Assembly (NCBI GenBank): GCA_964035575.1
Contig: OZ037854.1
Coordinates: forward strand, 248,001 to 312,000
Source of the DNA: Rhynchopus sp. YZ270_cl-10
Taxonomy: Eukaryota > Euglenozoa > Diplonemea > Diplonemida > Diplonemidae
Direction of reading: 5' to 3'
Length of the DNA stretch: 64,000 nt
Shown: in pieces, positions 40,340 to 52,165 of the stretch
Numbering within the stretch: the first letter of the stretch is position 1
Layout: each line of letters begins with the position of its first letter
Notes under the pieces: model-generated
The model's database searches: none
Told to the model about the DNA's origin: nothing
The model's input: only the letters and a program-made list of their open reading frames with translations
Program-made: the position numbers and the translations under genes

Positions 40340-41089
40340 AACCCTCATATACCCACTACTCCCTTCCTTTTTTTTTGATGCGCACAAAGAGGCACATTTC
40401 ATTCTTTCAAAGCTTTCTTCTTTCTTTGTCATTATTTCTTGTTTCTCATTTCTAGCTGCAGTTGTTGATACAGAGCGACAACCGAGCCAAAACCAACGGA
40501 CACAACGCGTCCTGACCATATTTTTCTCTCTCCCCCCCCCTTCCTTATTTCATATACATTCTTTTCAGAAAATAATGTATATGAAATAACTTCTTCAATC
40601 TCAATATCGAAGGATTGAAGGAAAATGTTACGTGTTTGTATGAGTCACCCCCCCCCCATTTTTTTTGATGCACCCCCCTATTCTTAAGGGATAGCACCTA
40701 TGAGTTATTTTCCTTGACCCTATTAATACGGGTCTTGCATTTGATTGGAACAGCGAGAGTTAAAATCTTGTCAATGAAGAAGAGAAAAAAACTTCGACAG
40801 TGGAGATTGCACAAAACTGTGGCAACACAAACCGAGGCAAACTACACTACTCCAACAATTTATCAAAAAAAGAAAAAAAAAAATTGAACCGTGAAGTTCA
40901 CAACCTCTCTCGCCCGGGTCTAATTACCTTGGGGGTGGTGCTATCATTTTTTTTTTGATACAGTGTTCACCGTGTCCGGATAATTTTCCTTCGGTGTCTT
41001 CGGGAGGGGGGTGGCAAAGGGGAGCGGTCTCTCCATGAGGTAAATATCTGATCTGTTTACTGAGTTTTTATTTTTATTTTTCTTTCTAT
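40340..41089. other. gene-poor spacer
   Basis: Low-complexity sequence with one R2 copy; no gene seen. A small inverted pair TATATGAAAT/ATTTCATATACATT lies near 40550-40590. Confidence 0.55.
40800..40870 (+). repeat. A-tailed dispersed repeat R2
   Basis: GTGGAGATTGCACAAAACTG ... ACTACACTACTCCAACAATT, then TATC-A(n). Confidence 0.8.
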
Positions 41090-42880
41090 GTACCGTTTTT
41101 TCACCCACCCAACCGGACCCAACACAGCCCATCTGGACCCACTTGGGGTCAATTATACCCAATTATACCCAATTATACCCAATTATACCCAAGTACAGCC
41201 CAATTTTGCCCAATTACGCCCAATTACAGCCCAATTACACCCAATTACAACCAATTACACCCAGTCACACCACTAGTACAACTCAGGTGTTTTTGAGGGG
41301 GGCTTACCAGGGGGTGACCTGTCTTGCTTGCTCACACGGTGGGGTCCAGCCTCTGAGCGGGTCAAACGGGATACTCAACTAGAGGGTGTGACGACACCCG
41401 CTTTTCGGGTGTGGCACCGAAAAGTGGAACGCCTATGACGGGCGGGTTTTGGTAACCGGACAGGGGACTGACTGCATGCCTTCTAGATATTTTGTGGCAC
41501 TACATGCCCACTCAGCCTTCTTCCTCACATACGTACGTACATAGGTCATTTTTACCTTGGAAAATTGTAACACTGGTGGCATGCTTCCCAGCACACCAGC
41601 ACATAGAAAACCGGTAAAAACACATGTAATCTGTGGTGGTCAAAAGTACAAAATTCCTTCGCCAATGCATTATTTGGGTATTTGTTATACCTGGAGAATA
41701 TGGTCAGATCACTCTTCAGACCACCTGGCGTTTACCCCAATAATAACACTTTTTCATACTATTTTTGACCGTGGAGTTTGTGTATCGGTACAGGTGATGG
41801 TTTTCGGAAGTTGGCTTTGGCAATCAGGTGGTTTGTGTACTGTGTACTGTGTACTGTGTACTGTGTACTGTGTACTGTGTACTGTGTACTGTGTACTGTG
41901 TACTGTGTACTGTGTACTGTGTACTGTGTACTGTGTACTGTGTACTGTGTACTGTGTACTGTGTACTGTGTACTGTGTACTGTGTACTGTGTACTGTGTA
42001 CTGTGTACTGTGTACTGTGTACTGTGTACTGTGTACTGTGTACTGTGTACTGTGTACTGTGTACTGTGTACTGTGTACTGTGTACTGTGTACTGTGTACT
42101 GTGTACTGTGTACTGTGTACTGTGTACTGTGTACTGTGTACTGTGTACTGTGTACTGTGTACTGTGTACTGTGTACTGTGTACTGTGTACTGTGTACTGT
42201 GTACTGTGTACTGTGTACTGTGTACTGTGTACTGTGTACTGTGTACTGTGTACTGTGTACTGTGTACTGTGTACTGTGTACTGTGTACTGTGTACTGTGT
42301 ACTGTGTACTGTGTACTGTGTACTGTGTACTGTGTACTGTGTACTGTGTACTGTGTACTGTGTACTGTGTACTGTGTACTGTGTACTGTGTACTGTGTAC
42401 TGTGTACTGTGTACTGTGTACTGTGTACTGTGTACTGTGTACTGTGTACTGTGTACTGTGTACTGTGTACTGTGCGGAAATTGACCAAAAACGAGAACTT
42501 GTCCATTTCGTCAAATTGACCCCACCACTGGCCGGACGGATTCCGAAAGTGCAAATGCCGCTGTTTAATAACAGCAGGTGTACGCCATTTCTTGCAGGTC
42601 AAATGGGGGAAACGGTACATGTGTCCTCCATTCTCGCATTATGTGCAGCATTTGTGACCACTCACCAAGGCATCTTTTTCATCGCCGTTTTCGATTTTAT
42701 ATTGATTTGTTGGGAAACAGCACAGAAGTGGGAAAATTTGGGGGTGTGGCGACCGAAAAGCAAGTCAAAAGTGCGAAAAACGGCAAAAAACGGCATTTTT
42801 GCCCAATTTCACCCAATTACGCCCAATTACAGCCCAATTACACCCAATTACAGCCCACCGACACCCGGAAAAAACGGTAC
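41090..42880. mobile_element. candidate element Q containing a heptamer satellite
   Basis: The 13-base GTACCGTTTTTTC at the left and its exact reverse complement at the right delimit 1.8 kb. Next to each end is a cluster of CCCAATTACA-like units, in direct rather than inverted orientation (41150-41265 and 42800-42855). The middle holds the satellite. The flanks of the satellite contain short open stretches (for example encoding LVHFVKLTPPLAGRIPKVQM) that may be captured gene pieces. No target duplication is evident. Confidence 0.55.
41835..42474. repeat. heptamer satellite GTGTACT, about 91 copies
   Basis: Perfect 7-bp tandem over 640 bp. Period 7 keeps all frames open; frames reading VYCVLCT or HSTQYTV are artefacts. 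Confidence 0.98.
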
Positions 42881-43637
42881 AAATTCTATTTGTTTGTTTG
42901 TTGTTTTTGCGCACTGATTTTTTATTAAAATCATTGGCCTCATTCTCAGGAGTGTAGCGGGGCTGGGGGGAGGGGGTGGAAAAAGGGTTAAGTGGAAAAA
43001 CGGGGAGTGTACTACGGGGGGAGGGTGGGAAAAAAAAAATACCCCCTTTTTTTTTGTATACAGAACAATTGGGTCATCTGAAAAGGGGGAGATGAATTTT
43101 TTTTTTTTTGTTGCACTAACAGAGTGTCTCACAGTGTCTCCCCTGATCAGGTAGCCCCTTTTTCAGATGACCCAACAATTTACTTTGGGGTGGTTTCTTC
43201 GTCGAATTATCTACTGAAAAAAAAAAAAAAAAAAAAAAAAAAGTTGCTTCCTCATCCCCATCCCATTTCGTCTTTTCCATTCTCCTACTACTACTGCAAA
43301 GCGTACTCCTTCTATTTGCTCTCTTTTAAGGATCCTGTGAAGAAAAACCGTGGCTATTATCTAGTGATAGTAGTCTATAATCAAACAAAACTTTCTCCTA
43401 CTTCTATCAATACCTGAATTCTTCCTTTCCCCCCATAGAGACCTGTATGTAAAATCAAATCCTGGTAACCTTGTCACAAAACCCATTTTTTTTTTTTTTT
43501 TTTGAAATTCAGGTAAAACAAAATCGTCGTATTTGCCCCCAAAACCTATTACAAGAAAAAAATCTCATTAACAACCACAGACCTTTTAACAGTGAGTTTG
43601 TTTCCCCCATTTTCAGAAAAAAATGACATTACAATAA
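42881..43637. other. spacer before FAM227-like gene
   Basis: Low complexity plus one inverted-repeat element. TTTCCCCCATTTTCAG (ends about 43617) is a good acceptor about 20 bases before the gene's ATG and may be a trans-splice or 5' UTR splice site. Confidence 0.55.
43065..43182. mobile_element. 118-bp inverted-repeat element
   Basis: CAATTGGGTCATCTGAAAAG at the left pairs with CTTTTTCAGATGACCC at the right. Confidence 0.7.
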
Positions 43638-46600
43638 ATGGAGGAAGAGCAAGAAGCGCAGTCTGGTGAACGCGAGGATGAAGGAGACAAGGTCGAGATG
43701 TGGTCTAAGGTGCGTGCACACTACGTACCGAAGCAGCAGAAGCAGCGTGATGCGGAGTCTGGGGTGACGCTGGCTAGCGTAGCCTTGCCGCCTCTAACTA
43801 CGTCTTTAGCCCCTCTGCCACTGCCCCACGGAAAGCCCTCCACACACATCATCCGCATGCTTGAACACGGCAACTTCTCACACAGCTTCTCTCAGCTCAT
43901 GATGAGCAACGCCACTGGCAACCTCCTCTCTTGCATCTTCTGGTACATTCTTGCCCTTGAATTCAAAACCCTGAAGGACGTCCCCGCCATTAGTGAATAC
44001 AAAACAACCCTTTTCGACCATATGTGCTGCTGGTATGCTCTCGTCTTCCAATCGCTGAAGACGACTGGAGTAAAAGACACGCTCCTCAGAGGCTATGCGG
44101 AGTCCTTGTCGCAGGCGCTGTTCTTCGCCTTTCAGCATTCCTTTCCATATGACCTCGGGTGTTTTGACACAACGTTCCACCTCTCAGTACAGACCAACGT
44201 TGCTTATTGGGTCGGCGGGGTGGTGCTATCCAAACCATTTGTGAGAGACGTATCAAAGCAACATGGGGACAACACGCCAAGCATGGGGACATCAGGAAAC
44301 TGCACAAAAAAGGCAAAAACTAGACTCACAAAACGACAAATCATCCAAAAAAACTGGTGTGCCGCTATGGGAAGCGACATCGGCGTCGAAGGTGCACCGC
44401 CCCCTTGCAGCCCTACCGAAAAACGAAAACCATCGGAGAGTGCCGACGCCAGCAAGACCACAGCCGACATCGCGCACGACCTCTACTTTATTAAGGGCAG
44501 CGGGCAGGGCTATGTTCTGCACTACGGAAGGGCAGGGGCTCCTGTATCACAGCGGAAGCAAAGTAGCACAACAACATGGGAGGAAACTGATACACCGGAC
44601 ACTTCAGACGACCGAAAGGACAAAAAAACGGACGACGACACTGACATGTGGCAGGCGTGGATGGGGCGCCACGCAAGAGGTGTGTTCTGTCTGGATGCTG
44701 CGTCGCCACTGCTACGTCACTTCCTCAACCATGTGGTGCGGCAAGGCACCGCATACATTGCAGAACCCATCGGCAATGGACGCGACTCGCAGGTTTCCAA
44801 TGCAATGAAGCAGGCAGAAGGGACCGTCCCAGCCCCGTCCCCAATCGACTCGGTGTATCACTCCTCGCTTCGCATCCAGTTCGTTTCTTCGTCTGCGCTT
44901 GGTGATGGCGACCGCCTTAAAGTACGCAAAAACGTTCTAAAACAGGGCAAACTACTTCACACAGTAAATTCCCGTGAACACGTGGAGCTTGGTGACATAT
45001 TCAAGAAAGGGACCTGGGATGCGGTGTCCTCAAGTGCACCAAGGCTGGTTGCAGCACTGCGGCCGGGGCCTGCGGAGGAGGATGCTGTGAAGACTCCTTT
45101 GTCCGAAGCACTTCGCTGGCAACGTGAGTTTGAGGAGATCATCTCGAGCGAGACGCGCCACGAACACGAAGATAAAGCCTTGCAACAGGTGTCCGACACG
45201 TTTGCCAGCACCTTCGAGAAGCACGCTTTCCCTTCGAAAACGGGTCGCGCCTTGCGGCCTGCCTCTGCACCCCTACATCGTGCCGGGCAAAGTGCACCCA
45301 AGACACGCCCCCACTCTGCCACCTCCACATCCTTCACAGGATGCCACCCTGTCGCCATCAACGAAGACTGCGACCCCACCCGCTCATGGGTGCCCATCAC
45401 ACAACAGTACTCTCATATGTCCAACGCAGCGAAGGTTCAGATGCACGCCACCAACCGCAAAGCCACCGACCAGGTTAAACGCGACGCAATGTCCCCGGTT
45501 CCAGTTTTAAACGAACCGCCACAACGACAACTTCAGACGAAGGACTGCCCGACGCGCTCTTTATTGAACCATAAGGCGCAGAGCAATCGGGTACCTAGGG
45601 CAAAGGCGGTGATTGGGTGGCAGTCGGCGAAGCAGGTCTATTCGAGGAAGGGGGTGGAGGTGGGGAGGATGACGACGGAGAAGAGCTCGAGGATGGTCAA
45701 GGAGACGCGGCAGACGTGGGAGCGTGCAGATGCGCTGACGAACAACCAGCAGGAGGAGATGCAGAAGTCGATGATTCTGCTGACGGCGGAGAACGAGCGT
45801 GTTCTTGCGAAGCTGAAGAACGACCAGGATACCACCAGTGGCGAGGCCATGCGTCTCATCACCACTGCTGTCGACCGTGTCAACACCTCTGCCAAGGCGA
45901 ACGTCCTCGACTCCATCGTCGCCGTCTCCGACCTCCGCTCCCTCATCAACGCGAACCTCTGCGCAGTCTCCGAAGACGTACGCGACGTTCTCGTGCAATA
46001 CTCCACACGCGCCGCATCGCAGCTCCACATGAAATGCAAAGAAGCGCGTCTCCAATACAGCAGCAGCCCCTACATGCTCGAATTCCTTCAAAAGGTAGAG
46101 AACAGCCTCAAAGCCTCTGCAGGGTCCTCTTTAAAGGTGAAGGGGAAGCCTGCCCGTGGTGGCCTCCTTGCTGAGGAGGATGTGCGTGATCGTGATGTAG
46201 AGTGCACTACAGTATCACCACGTGTCGGGCAGGACGTGCCGTCCCTGATGAAGGAGGCGCAAGAGGCGGAGGAGGCGTTCCTGGCCCAAGGCCTCGCCAG
46301 TCATGGTCTGTCCGACAGCACAACGCTAGACCGTCTGCGTACCGATGGCAAGCATCTAGGGCAAATCGGGTTAGGTTACCGCAACCCATGTGACCTGCGT
46401 GCCCCAGGTCTAGCATCGGTAGTGGATTTGGTGTGTGCTGAGGAGAAGACGGAGGTAGAGGAGCTGAAGGTGTGTGCAAGGCAAAATGAGCTCACCCCAG
46501 CAAAGCTTGCGCAGGTCTTGGAGGAGACGGGAGAAAGGTTGAAAGAGCAGTGGGCAACAGCGGAGGTGCCGAAAGTGAAGGTGAAGGCAAAGGCAACGGT

Positions 46601-47129
46601 GGTGCCCGAGAGGAAGCAGTGGAATTCGCGGGCTGTGATTACAGCGACAGATCGATTCCTTCGGAGTCCGTTGTTGAAGCAGTGGCGTAAATCTGATGAT
46701 GTAAGTACGGTGGTGATGGAAGATCCGGAGAATAAAACAAAGCGAGAGATGTTTGACAAGCTTGCCGTAACGTTAGACCGCCGCTCGCACGCTCCAAATA
46801 ACAAAGGGAGAACGAAAATGGAGTTCGAAGGCTTCTCAGCGATAGACGGGTACGTGGTCTGGAGTGACACAGCGGAGCCGGTTGGGTCGTCCAGTGAGGA
46901 GCTGATTCAGGTATGTACTATGTCAACCATTGCATTAATGTCGTTCACAACAGAGGGTCCAGCAGAACAGGAAGTTGCGAAAGGCAAGAAACAATGTGTT
47001 TTCGTACTGAACACGTCTCTTTACATTGCAGTGTTTCAGTACTATCTTCATCGTACAGAGAAAAAAAAGTTGGCTTTTTTTTTTTTTTTTTTTTTTTTTT
47101 TGGCGCAATTTGACCAGCGGATAAGTTAG
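43638..47129 (+). CDS. FAM227-like protein, large; 3' end uncertain
   Basis: About 1090 well-behaved codons from ATG 43638. Residues about 80-195 have the pattern of the FAM227 domain: FWYILALEFKTL, LFDHMCCWYALVF, a YAESLSQALFFAFQHSFP stretch, and W-x-GGVVLS. FAM227 proteins are poorly understood and often linked to cilia. The rest is Ser/Thr-rich and helical with no recognised domain. At 46911 there is a strong donor (ATTCAG|GTATGTACT) and at 47031 an acceptor (TTTACATTGCAG). Splicing them gives a short tail ending in poly-Phe from a T24 run; unspliced reading ends at 47129, also through the T run. Either tail looks unnatural, so the true last exon may be displaced or lost. Confident to about 46910. 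Confidence 0.7.
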   Translation: MEEEQEAQSGEREDEGDKVEMWSKVRAHYVPKQQKQRDAESGVTLASVALPPLTTSLAPLPLPHGKPSTHIIRMLEHGNFSHSFSQLMMSNATGNLLSCIFWYILALEFKTLKDVPAISEYKTTLFDHMCCWYALVFQSLKTTGVKDTLLRGYAESLSQALFFAFQHSFPYDLGCFDTTFHLSVQTNVAYWVGGVVLSKPFVRDVSKQHGDNTPSMGTSGNCTKKAKTRLTKRQIIQKNWCAAMGSDIGVEGAPPPCSPTEKRKPSESADASKTTADIAHDLYFIKGSGQGYVLHYGRAGAPVSQRKQSSTTTWEETDTPDTSDDRKDKKTDDDTDMWQAWMGRHARGVFCLDAASPLLRHFLNHVVRQGTAYIAEPIGNGRDSQVSNAMKQAEGTVPAPSPIDSVYHSSLRIQFVSSSALGDGDRLKVRKNVLKQGKLLHTVNSREHVELGDIFKKGTWDAVSSSAPRLVAALRPGPAEEDAVKTPLSEALRWQREFEEIISSETRHEHEDKALQQVSDTFASTFEKHAFPSKTGRALRPASAPLHRAGQSAPKTRPHSATSTSFTGCHPVAINEDCDPTRSWVPITQQYSHMSNAAKVQMHATNRKATDQVKRDAMSPVPVLNEPPQRQLQTKDCPTRSLLNHKAQSNRVPRAKAVIGWQSAKQVYSRKGVEVGRMTTEKSSRMVKETRQTWERADALTNNQQEEMQKSMILLTAENERVLAKLKNDQDTTSGEAMRLITTAVDRVNTSAKANVLDSIVAVSDLRSLINANLCAVSEDVRDVLVQYSTRAASQLHMKCKEARLQYSSSPYMLEFLQKVENSLKASAGSSLKVKGKPARGGLLAEEDVRDRDVECTTVSPRVGQDVPSLMKEAQEAEEAFLAQGLASHGLSDSTTLDRLRTDGKHLGQIGLGYRNPCDLRAPGLASVVDLVCAEEKTEVEELKVCARQNELTPAKLAQVLEETGERLKEQWATAEVPKVKVKAKATVVPERKQWNSRAVITATDRFLRSPLLKQWRKSDDVSTVVMEDPENKTKREMFDKLAVTLDRRSHAPNNKGRTKMEFEGFSAIDGYVVWSDTAEPVGSSSEELIQVCTMSTIALMSFTTEGPAEQEVAKGKKQCVFVLNTSLYIAVFQYYLHRTEKKKLAFFFFFFFFLAQFDQRIS

Positions 47130-47765
47130 CTTTTTTATTTTTCGCCAAATCCCGGTTTTTCCGGTTTTTTCCGGTTTTTCCCACCCACACAAAAATAATG
47201 ATGAAAAGTCACAAAAAAATGCCAGCGACCCCAAAATTCTACCCAGCCCCAGGTCTAAACCCACCAGCTCTTTGAACGACTTTTTCTGACTTCCATAGCC
47301 AGTGTTTGTGCGGCACAAAGATCCGCCAGGGGGAGGTAACTGAGGCGTCGCTCTTCGCCAATAAACGCGTTAATATACTCCTCACAGCTGTGATATAAAA
47401 TCGAACATTTTCACAGCCAAACTATGGCATGGTAGGGCTATTGCTCATAAATTTTGGCTGCGCCACAGGCGCAGCCACGGTACGCTACTTTTTTATGATC
47501 GCCGATCCCTTATTCTTGCTCGATATGAGGAGGTTGGGCTGCTGGGGGGGGGGGTGGGTGGGAACCGGACTTCCTTCAGGTCCGGTCCAGGTCTGGTCCA
47601 AAAAAAAATTTTTTTCAAAAATCCCGAATCTCAATTTTTTTTTTTTTTTTGAAAAAACCGGAAACCGGGAAAACCCGGTTTTCAAAACCGGAAAACCGGG
47701 TCAAACTTAACCCCTGAATTTGACACCCCCACCCCCACCCACACATATGCAATCAACGTCCAGGG
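47130..47765. other. spacer before proline-rich gene
   Basis: Contains CCGGTTTTT-type repeats in opposite orientation near 47145-47180 and 47650-47700, suggesting a decayed inverted-repeat element around 47100-47705. No gene seen. Confidence 0.45.
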
Positions 47766-50700
47766 ATGCGGTGTCTTACACTATGTACCCTTCTATCGGT
47801 GTTGGTACCATGTTTGTCGTATTCATGTTCTAATGTGCTCTCAATGACTTCGTGCGCTGGGGCTATCGCCAGCGGTACTGGGGAGCTTGTTATCACCGCC
47901 GCCCGTGTTACCAGCGTGACAAGACAGGGGGAGGCGTGGTCAGGATTGTCGTTTTATTGGGAAGACTACGATCAGTACGCAAAGTCCACGTTCACGTTTT
48001 CCTGGTGTGGTGTGACAAGGTCGACCGGGTGTTCCTGCTCGTCATGCCAGGGAAGCTATGAAATCACGAACACATGCTCCAGTGGCATATCAGCTGGCTG
48101 TGGCTGCAACACCCTCGGCTCGTTCCCTTCTTGTGCAGGCACCTTCCATATGTCACTGACTATGGAGTCTACGGGCGATCTGGGCCCCACGATTTACTAC
48201 GACGAACGGTGGTCGCTGATAGAGTTTGAGATTGACTTCGAGATTGTAAATCCAACACCGTCACCGCCAACACCCTCGCCACCCACACCTTCACCTCCGA
48301 CTCCATCGCCACCGACTCCAAGTCCTCCGACACCAGCTCCACCGACACCGTCACCACCGACTCCATCGCCACCGACTCCGAGTCCCCCGACACCATCTCC
48401 ACCGACACCTTCGCCACCAACACCTTCACCTCCGACACCGTCACCACCGACTCCTAGTCCCCCGACACCGTCGCCACCCACACCTTCACCTCCGACTCCA
48501 TCTCCACCGACACCGTCGCCACCAACGCCATCACCACCGACGCCGTCACCACCGACTCCGAGTCCCCCGACACCATCACCACCGACACCTGCGCCACCAA
48601 CACCTTCACCTCCGACACCGTCACCACCGACCCCTAGTCCCCCGACACCGTCGCCACCAACACCATCTCCACCCACACCGTCGCCACCGACTCCGAGTCC
48701 CCCGACACCTTCGCCACCTACACCATCACCACCAACACCTTCACCTCCGACACCGTCACCACCGACTCCAAGTCCCCCGACACCATCTCCACCCACACCG
48801 TCACCACCAACACCATCGCCACCGACACCGTCGCCACCAACACCATCACCACCGACTCCTAGTCCCCCGACACCGTCGCCACCCACACCTTCACCTCCGA
48901 CTCCATCTCCACCGACACCGTCGCCACCAACACCATCGCCACCGACTCCAAGTCCCCCGACACCATCTCCACCCACACCGTCACCACCAACACCTTCGCC
49001 ACCTACACCATCACCACCGACTCCTAGTCCCCCGACACCATCTCCACCCACACCGTCGCCACCAACACCATCACCACCGACTCCAAGTCCCCCGACACCG
49101 TCGCCACCCACACCTTCACCACCGACTCCGAGTCCCCCGACACCATCACCACCAACACCATCTCCGCCGACACCCTCGCCACCAACACCTTCACCTCCGA
49201 CTCCATCGCCACCGACTCCTAGTCCCCCGACACCAGCTCCACCGACACCCTCGCCACCAACACCATCACCACTGTCTCCATCACCTCCAACCCCGTCTCC
49301 ACCGACACCGTCACCTCCGACGCCAGCACCCTTGACGCCAGCGCCACTGACGACTGCACCATTGACGCCAGCACCATTAACACCAGCACCATTGACGCCA
49401 GCGCCCTTGACACCAGCGCCGTTAACACCAGCGCCGTTAACACCAGCACCACTGACGCCAGCACCATTAACACCAGCGCCATTGACGCCAGCGCCCTTGA
49501 CACCAGCGCCATTAACACCAGCGCCATTGACATCAGCGCCCTTGACGCCAGCGCCACTGACGACTGCACCATTAACGCCAGCACCATTAACACCAGCACC
49601 ATTGACGCCAGCGCCCTTGACACCAGCGCCATTAACACCAGCGCCATTAACACCAGCGCCATTGACATCAGCGCCCTTGACGCCAGCGCCACTGACGACT
49701 GCACCATTGACATCAGCGCCATTGACAACTGCGCCAGTAACGCCAGCGCCCTTGACGCCAGCACCATTGACATCAGCGCCATTGACGCCAGCGCCGTTAA
49801 CAGCTGCGCCATTAACACCTGCACCTCCGACGCCATCACCGCCCACTTTTGCACCGCCTACTTCTGCACCACCACAACCCACGACACCTCTTCCTGTCAT
49901 GAGCCTCCGCTGCCCCACCAACGTGACGGACATCTCTCTGCGCGCACGCAACGTCACACTCGAAGCGACGCTGTCGAACGGCGGCCTGGTGCACCCCGCC
50001 ATGAGCGCGACGACGGAGGGCGCACTGTCGTCTATTGCACACCACGCTGCGACACCGGGGTTTGCTTCTGCCGACCACGACGCGGAGACCCGGGTTACCA
50101 CGGTCACCATTGGACACAAGATGTTCTCTGCCACTGGGTCTGCGCCAGCAGTGCTAACGGTACACGACACGGTCACAGACGTCTCTGCGAGCTGCTCTGT
50201 TTTATTGATGTCGAGCGGCGAGATTGGCGTTGCAAAGCAGGAGGAGGTCACGAAGAGTGCACCGACTGTTGCTGCAGCTAGTGTAGGTGCGGCAGCAGCA
50301 GCCACGACACTGTCCCTGTTGGCAACACCTTCATGCGGCGCAGAGCAGAAGCTCCCGTTTACTCTACACCCCACCGGCCTCGTTGTCAACGGGAACGAAT
50401 ACCTGGGGGTCATCCTCGGGAACCTCGGGATCTCCCTTGCGGTGACCCTTCTGACGTATTGCATGGTCTTCTTTGTGTGGAAGTGCACGCCGGGGTGTCT
50501 CCCGGTGCAAAAGCTTCTCTCTGCAAAGGGTCTCACACGGTTCCCCTCTGTTGCGCTGTTCTTCTTCCTTGTGCTCTACCAAGGCACCGTGTACGCCTCG
50601 ATTAAGCTCATTGCATACCCCGACACAGCAATCAACCGCTTCTTAGGGATCCTCAGCACCGCCTTCTGCATGATCGTTCCCATAGTGACGGCACACACCG

Positions 50701-51809
50701 TGAGGTCCTCCGTGCCGTCGAAGGGAGTGTATATGCAGGAATCATGTGGTCCCATCAAATCGTTTTTGTTAGGCCCAGGGGAATGGATCGCTGTGCATCC
50801 GGAAGATCTGTGGCAGCAGAGGTACTACTCAATGATCAAGCCGTATCGGCAGGGGACGTGTTTCTTTGCGTTTTTTAGCTTTCTGCTCTCCTTTGCGGTG
50901 GGTGCGCTGAACGTTCCGGAGGTGCAGGAACTGCGGGAGTGTGGACACCTTAAGCTTGGCATCGCTGTTCTCTTTGCAGTCATGGCTGCCTTTGTAGCGT
51001 TGCTACGACCCTATGCACGTGGTCGTGATAACTTTGTCTTTTTCGTAGTCCACACTCTTACATGCACTGCCCTCTTTCTTCAAGCCTTTGGGTTTTACTC
51101 TGAGGATGTTGACAACTGGAGGTTCAACCTCGCAGCAAGCGTCTTTGGGATTACCATGATCATTGTGATCTCCAAGGCGTGTCTGGACCTTCTGTGCGAT
51201 GCGTACAACGTCATCACAGGGCGTAGAAGCAAACTGCAGGCCGTTCTCCACGACACACCAGAGAAGGAGCTGACCACACCCAACACACAGCCGTTATCCT
51301 CCACCCCCACAGATCCAAAAGGAATCGGCCTGAAGGAGGTTCTATCCCCAGATTCAAACCCTCCACGCGCAGAATGGTCGTCACCACGATCACCCTCGAG
51401 ACGAGAGGACTTAGTCATGACCGCCACCTGGGATCTGGTACCTGGGGCAGCGTTGGGAGCCTCATCCTCACGCAAAGGAAGCTTTGGGGTTGAACCTTCT
51501 GATTCGGTTGGGACAATAGATCTGTCTGAAGTGTCGTATCGTTCATTAGAAGACAAAACGTTGTCCCCTACACACGGATCATTCTTGATAGGCGGGGCAG
51601 GAGGGCTGCCTACCGGACGTAACTCCACTAGATACAACCGCCTGCAGAGTCCTCGCTCTCTGGGCAGTTCTCTTGGTGCCTCCACAATTCGGAGCCTCAA
51701 CGGCACCTCAAACCGCCCGCAGCTCGCTACCATCCCAATCCCCTCCAGCATCAGAGCTTCCTCCTTTGGTCGAGGCCGCTTAGATGCGACAGAGAAGGAG
51801 AAGGCATGA
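47766..51809 (+). CDS. proline-rich surface protein with seven membrane spans
   Basis: A 1347-residue single-exon protein. A signal peptide ([15 protein letters not shown]) is followed by a Cys-rich domain (about 20-160). Residues about 163-520 are PPTPSP/PPTPAP hexamers, then about 520-690 PLTPA pentamers, a mucin- or extensin-like rod that is likely glycosylated outside the cell. A beta-rich domain (about 705-850) precedes seven hydrophobic segments between about 878 and 1150, for example [20 protein letters not shown] and [20 protein letters not shown]. The tail of about 200 residues is cytoplasmic, Ser-rich and basic. The build suggests an adhesive or sensory receptor; I cannot name a family. 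The opposite strand is open for 779 codons (GDGVGG repeats) only because of repeat codon bias. Confidence 0.88.
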   Translation: MRCLTLCTLLSVLVPCLSYSCSNVLSMTSCAGAIASGTGELVITAARVTSVTRQGEAWSGLSFYWEDYDQYAKSTFTFSWCGVTRSTGCSCSSCQGSYEITNTCSSGISAGCGCNTLGSFPSCAGTFHMSLTMESTGDLGPTIYYDERWSLIEFEIDFEIVNPTPSPPTPSPPTPSPPTPSPPTPSPPTPAPPTPSPPTPSPPTPSPPTPSPPTPSPPTPSPPTPSPPTPSPPTPSPPTPSPPTPSPPTPSPPTPSPPTPSPPTPSPPTPSPPTPAPPTPSPPTPSPPTPSPPTPSPPTPSPPTPSPPTPSPPTPSPPTPSPPTPSPPTPSPPTPSPPTPSPPTPSPPTPSPPTPSPPTPSPPTPSPPTPSPPTPSPPTPSPPTPSPPTPSPPTPSPPTPSPPTPSPPTPSPPTPSPPTPSPPTPSPPTPSPPTPSPPTPSPPTPSPPTPSPPTPSPPTPSPPTPSPPTPSPPTPSPPTPSPPTPSPPTPAPPTPSPPTPSPLSPSPPTPSPPTPSPPTPAPLTPAPLTTAPLTPAPLTPAPLTPAPLTPAPLTPAPLTPAPLTPAPLTPAPLTPAPLTPAPLTPAPLTSAPLTPAPLTTAPLTPAPLTPAPLTPAPLTPAPLTPAPLTPAPLTSAPLTPAPLTTAPLTSAPLTTAPVTPAPLTPAPLTSAPLTPAPLTAAPLTPAPPTPSPPTFAPPTSAPPQPTTPLPVMSLRCPTNVTDISLRARNVTLEATLSNGGLVHPAMSATTEGALSSIAHHAATPGFASADHDAETRVTTVTIGHKMFSATGSAPAVLTVHDTVTDVSASCSVLLMSSGEIGVAKQEEVTKSAPTVAAASVGAAAAATTLSLLATPSCGAEQKLPFTLHPTGLVVNGNEYLGVILGNLGISLAVTLLTYCMVFFVWKCTPGCLPVQKLLSAKGLTRFPSVALFFFLVLYQGTVYASIKLIAYPDTAINRFLGILSTAFCMIVPIVTAHTVRSSVPSKGVYMQESCGPIKSFLLGPGEWIAVHPEDLWQQRYYSMIKPYRQGTCFFAFFSFLLSFAVGALNVPEVQELRECGHLKLGIAVLFAVMAAFVALLRPYARGRDNFVFFVVHTLTCTALFLQAFGFYSEDVDNWRFNLAASVFGITMIIVISKACLDLLCDAYNVITGRRSKLQAVLHDTPEKELTTPNTQPLSSTPTDPKGIGLKEVLSPDSNPPRAEWSSPRSPSRREDLVMTATWDLVPGAALGASSSRKGSFGVEPSDSVGTIDLSEVSYRSLEDKTLSPTHGSFLIGGAGGLPTGRNSTRYNRLQSPRSLGSSLGASTIRSLNGTSNRPQLATIPIPSSIRASSFGRGRLDATEKEKA
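48250..49830. repeat. coding minisatellite (CCA/CCG-ACN-CC repeats)
   Basis: An 18-bp unit encoding PPTPSP changes near 49330 to a 15-bp unit encoding PLTPA. Third positions vary widely (tcg, tcc, tca, agt for Ser), so the amino-acid pattern is preserved under selection while DNA drifts. Confidence 0.95.
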
Positions 51810-52134
51810 AAAAGGGGTGTTTTTTTTGGGGGGAATCAACTCTCCAAGGTGATCATATTATAGCACTGCGAAAGAAGGAAAAATGGAGTTCTCTCATTCT
51901 TCTCAGAGAAGAAGGCCAAAACTGAAGGAAGACATTGGGTTTGGGGAGGAGTGAGAGAAGGAGAGGGGGCCAATTTTGCTTCGTATGGTAGGGTTTTTTT
52001 TGCAGGGGGAGATGTCTTCCTCTATATTGTCTTTACTTTAGAGAGAAAATGTTGGAGGGATGTGAAATGGTTTCTATAGGGTGCTCTGCGTTTCTGATGG
52101 AAGGGAGGATGAGCGATTTGATCATGTTTTTTAA

Positions 52135-52165
52135 GGTGACTAAGCACGAGAGGCTTAGGATCATC
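52135..52165 (+). repeat. stem-loop repeat R1, best-preserved copy
   Basis: GGTGACTAAGCACGAGAGGC then TTAGGATCATC. CTAAGC and GCTTAG form a 6-bp stem with a 7-base loop; GGTGA and TCATC can extend it. A pyrimidine tract and ACACAATAG follow within 50 bases. Confidence 0.7.

Noticed and set aside
41557-42917. Frames of up to 379 codons (VYCVLCT / HSTQYTV)
   Set aside because: They arise from the heptamer satellite.
48197-50536. 779-codon minus-strand frame rich in GDGVGG and NGAGV
   Set aside because: It is the antisense of the proline-rich gene, open because of repeat codon bias. The plus strand has signal peptide, membrane spans and sensible ends.
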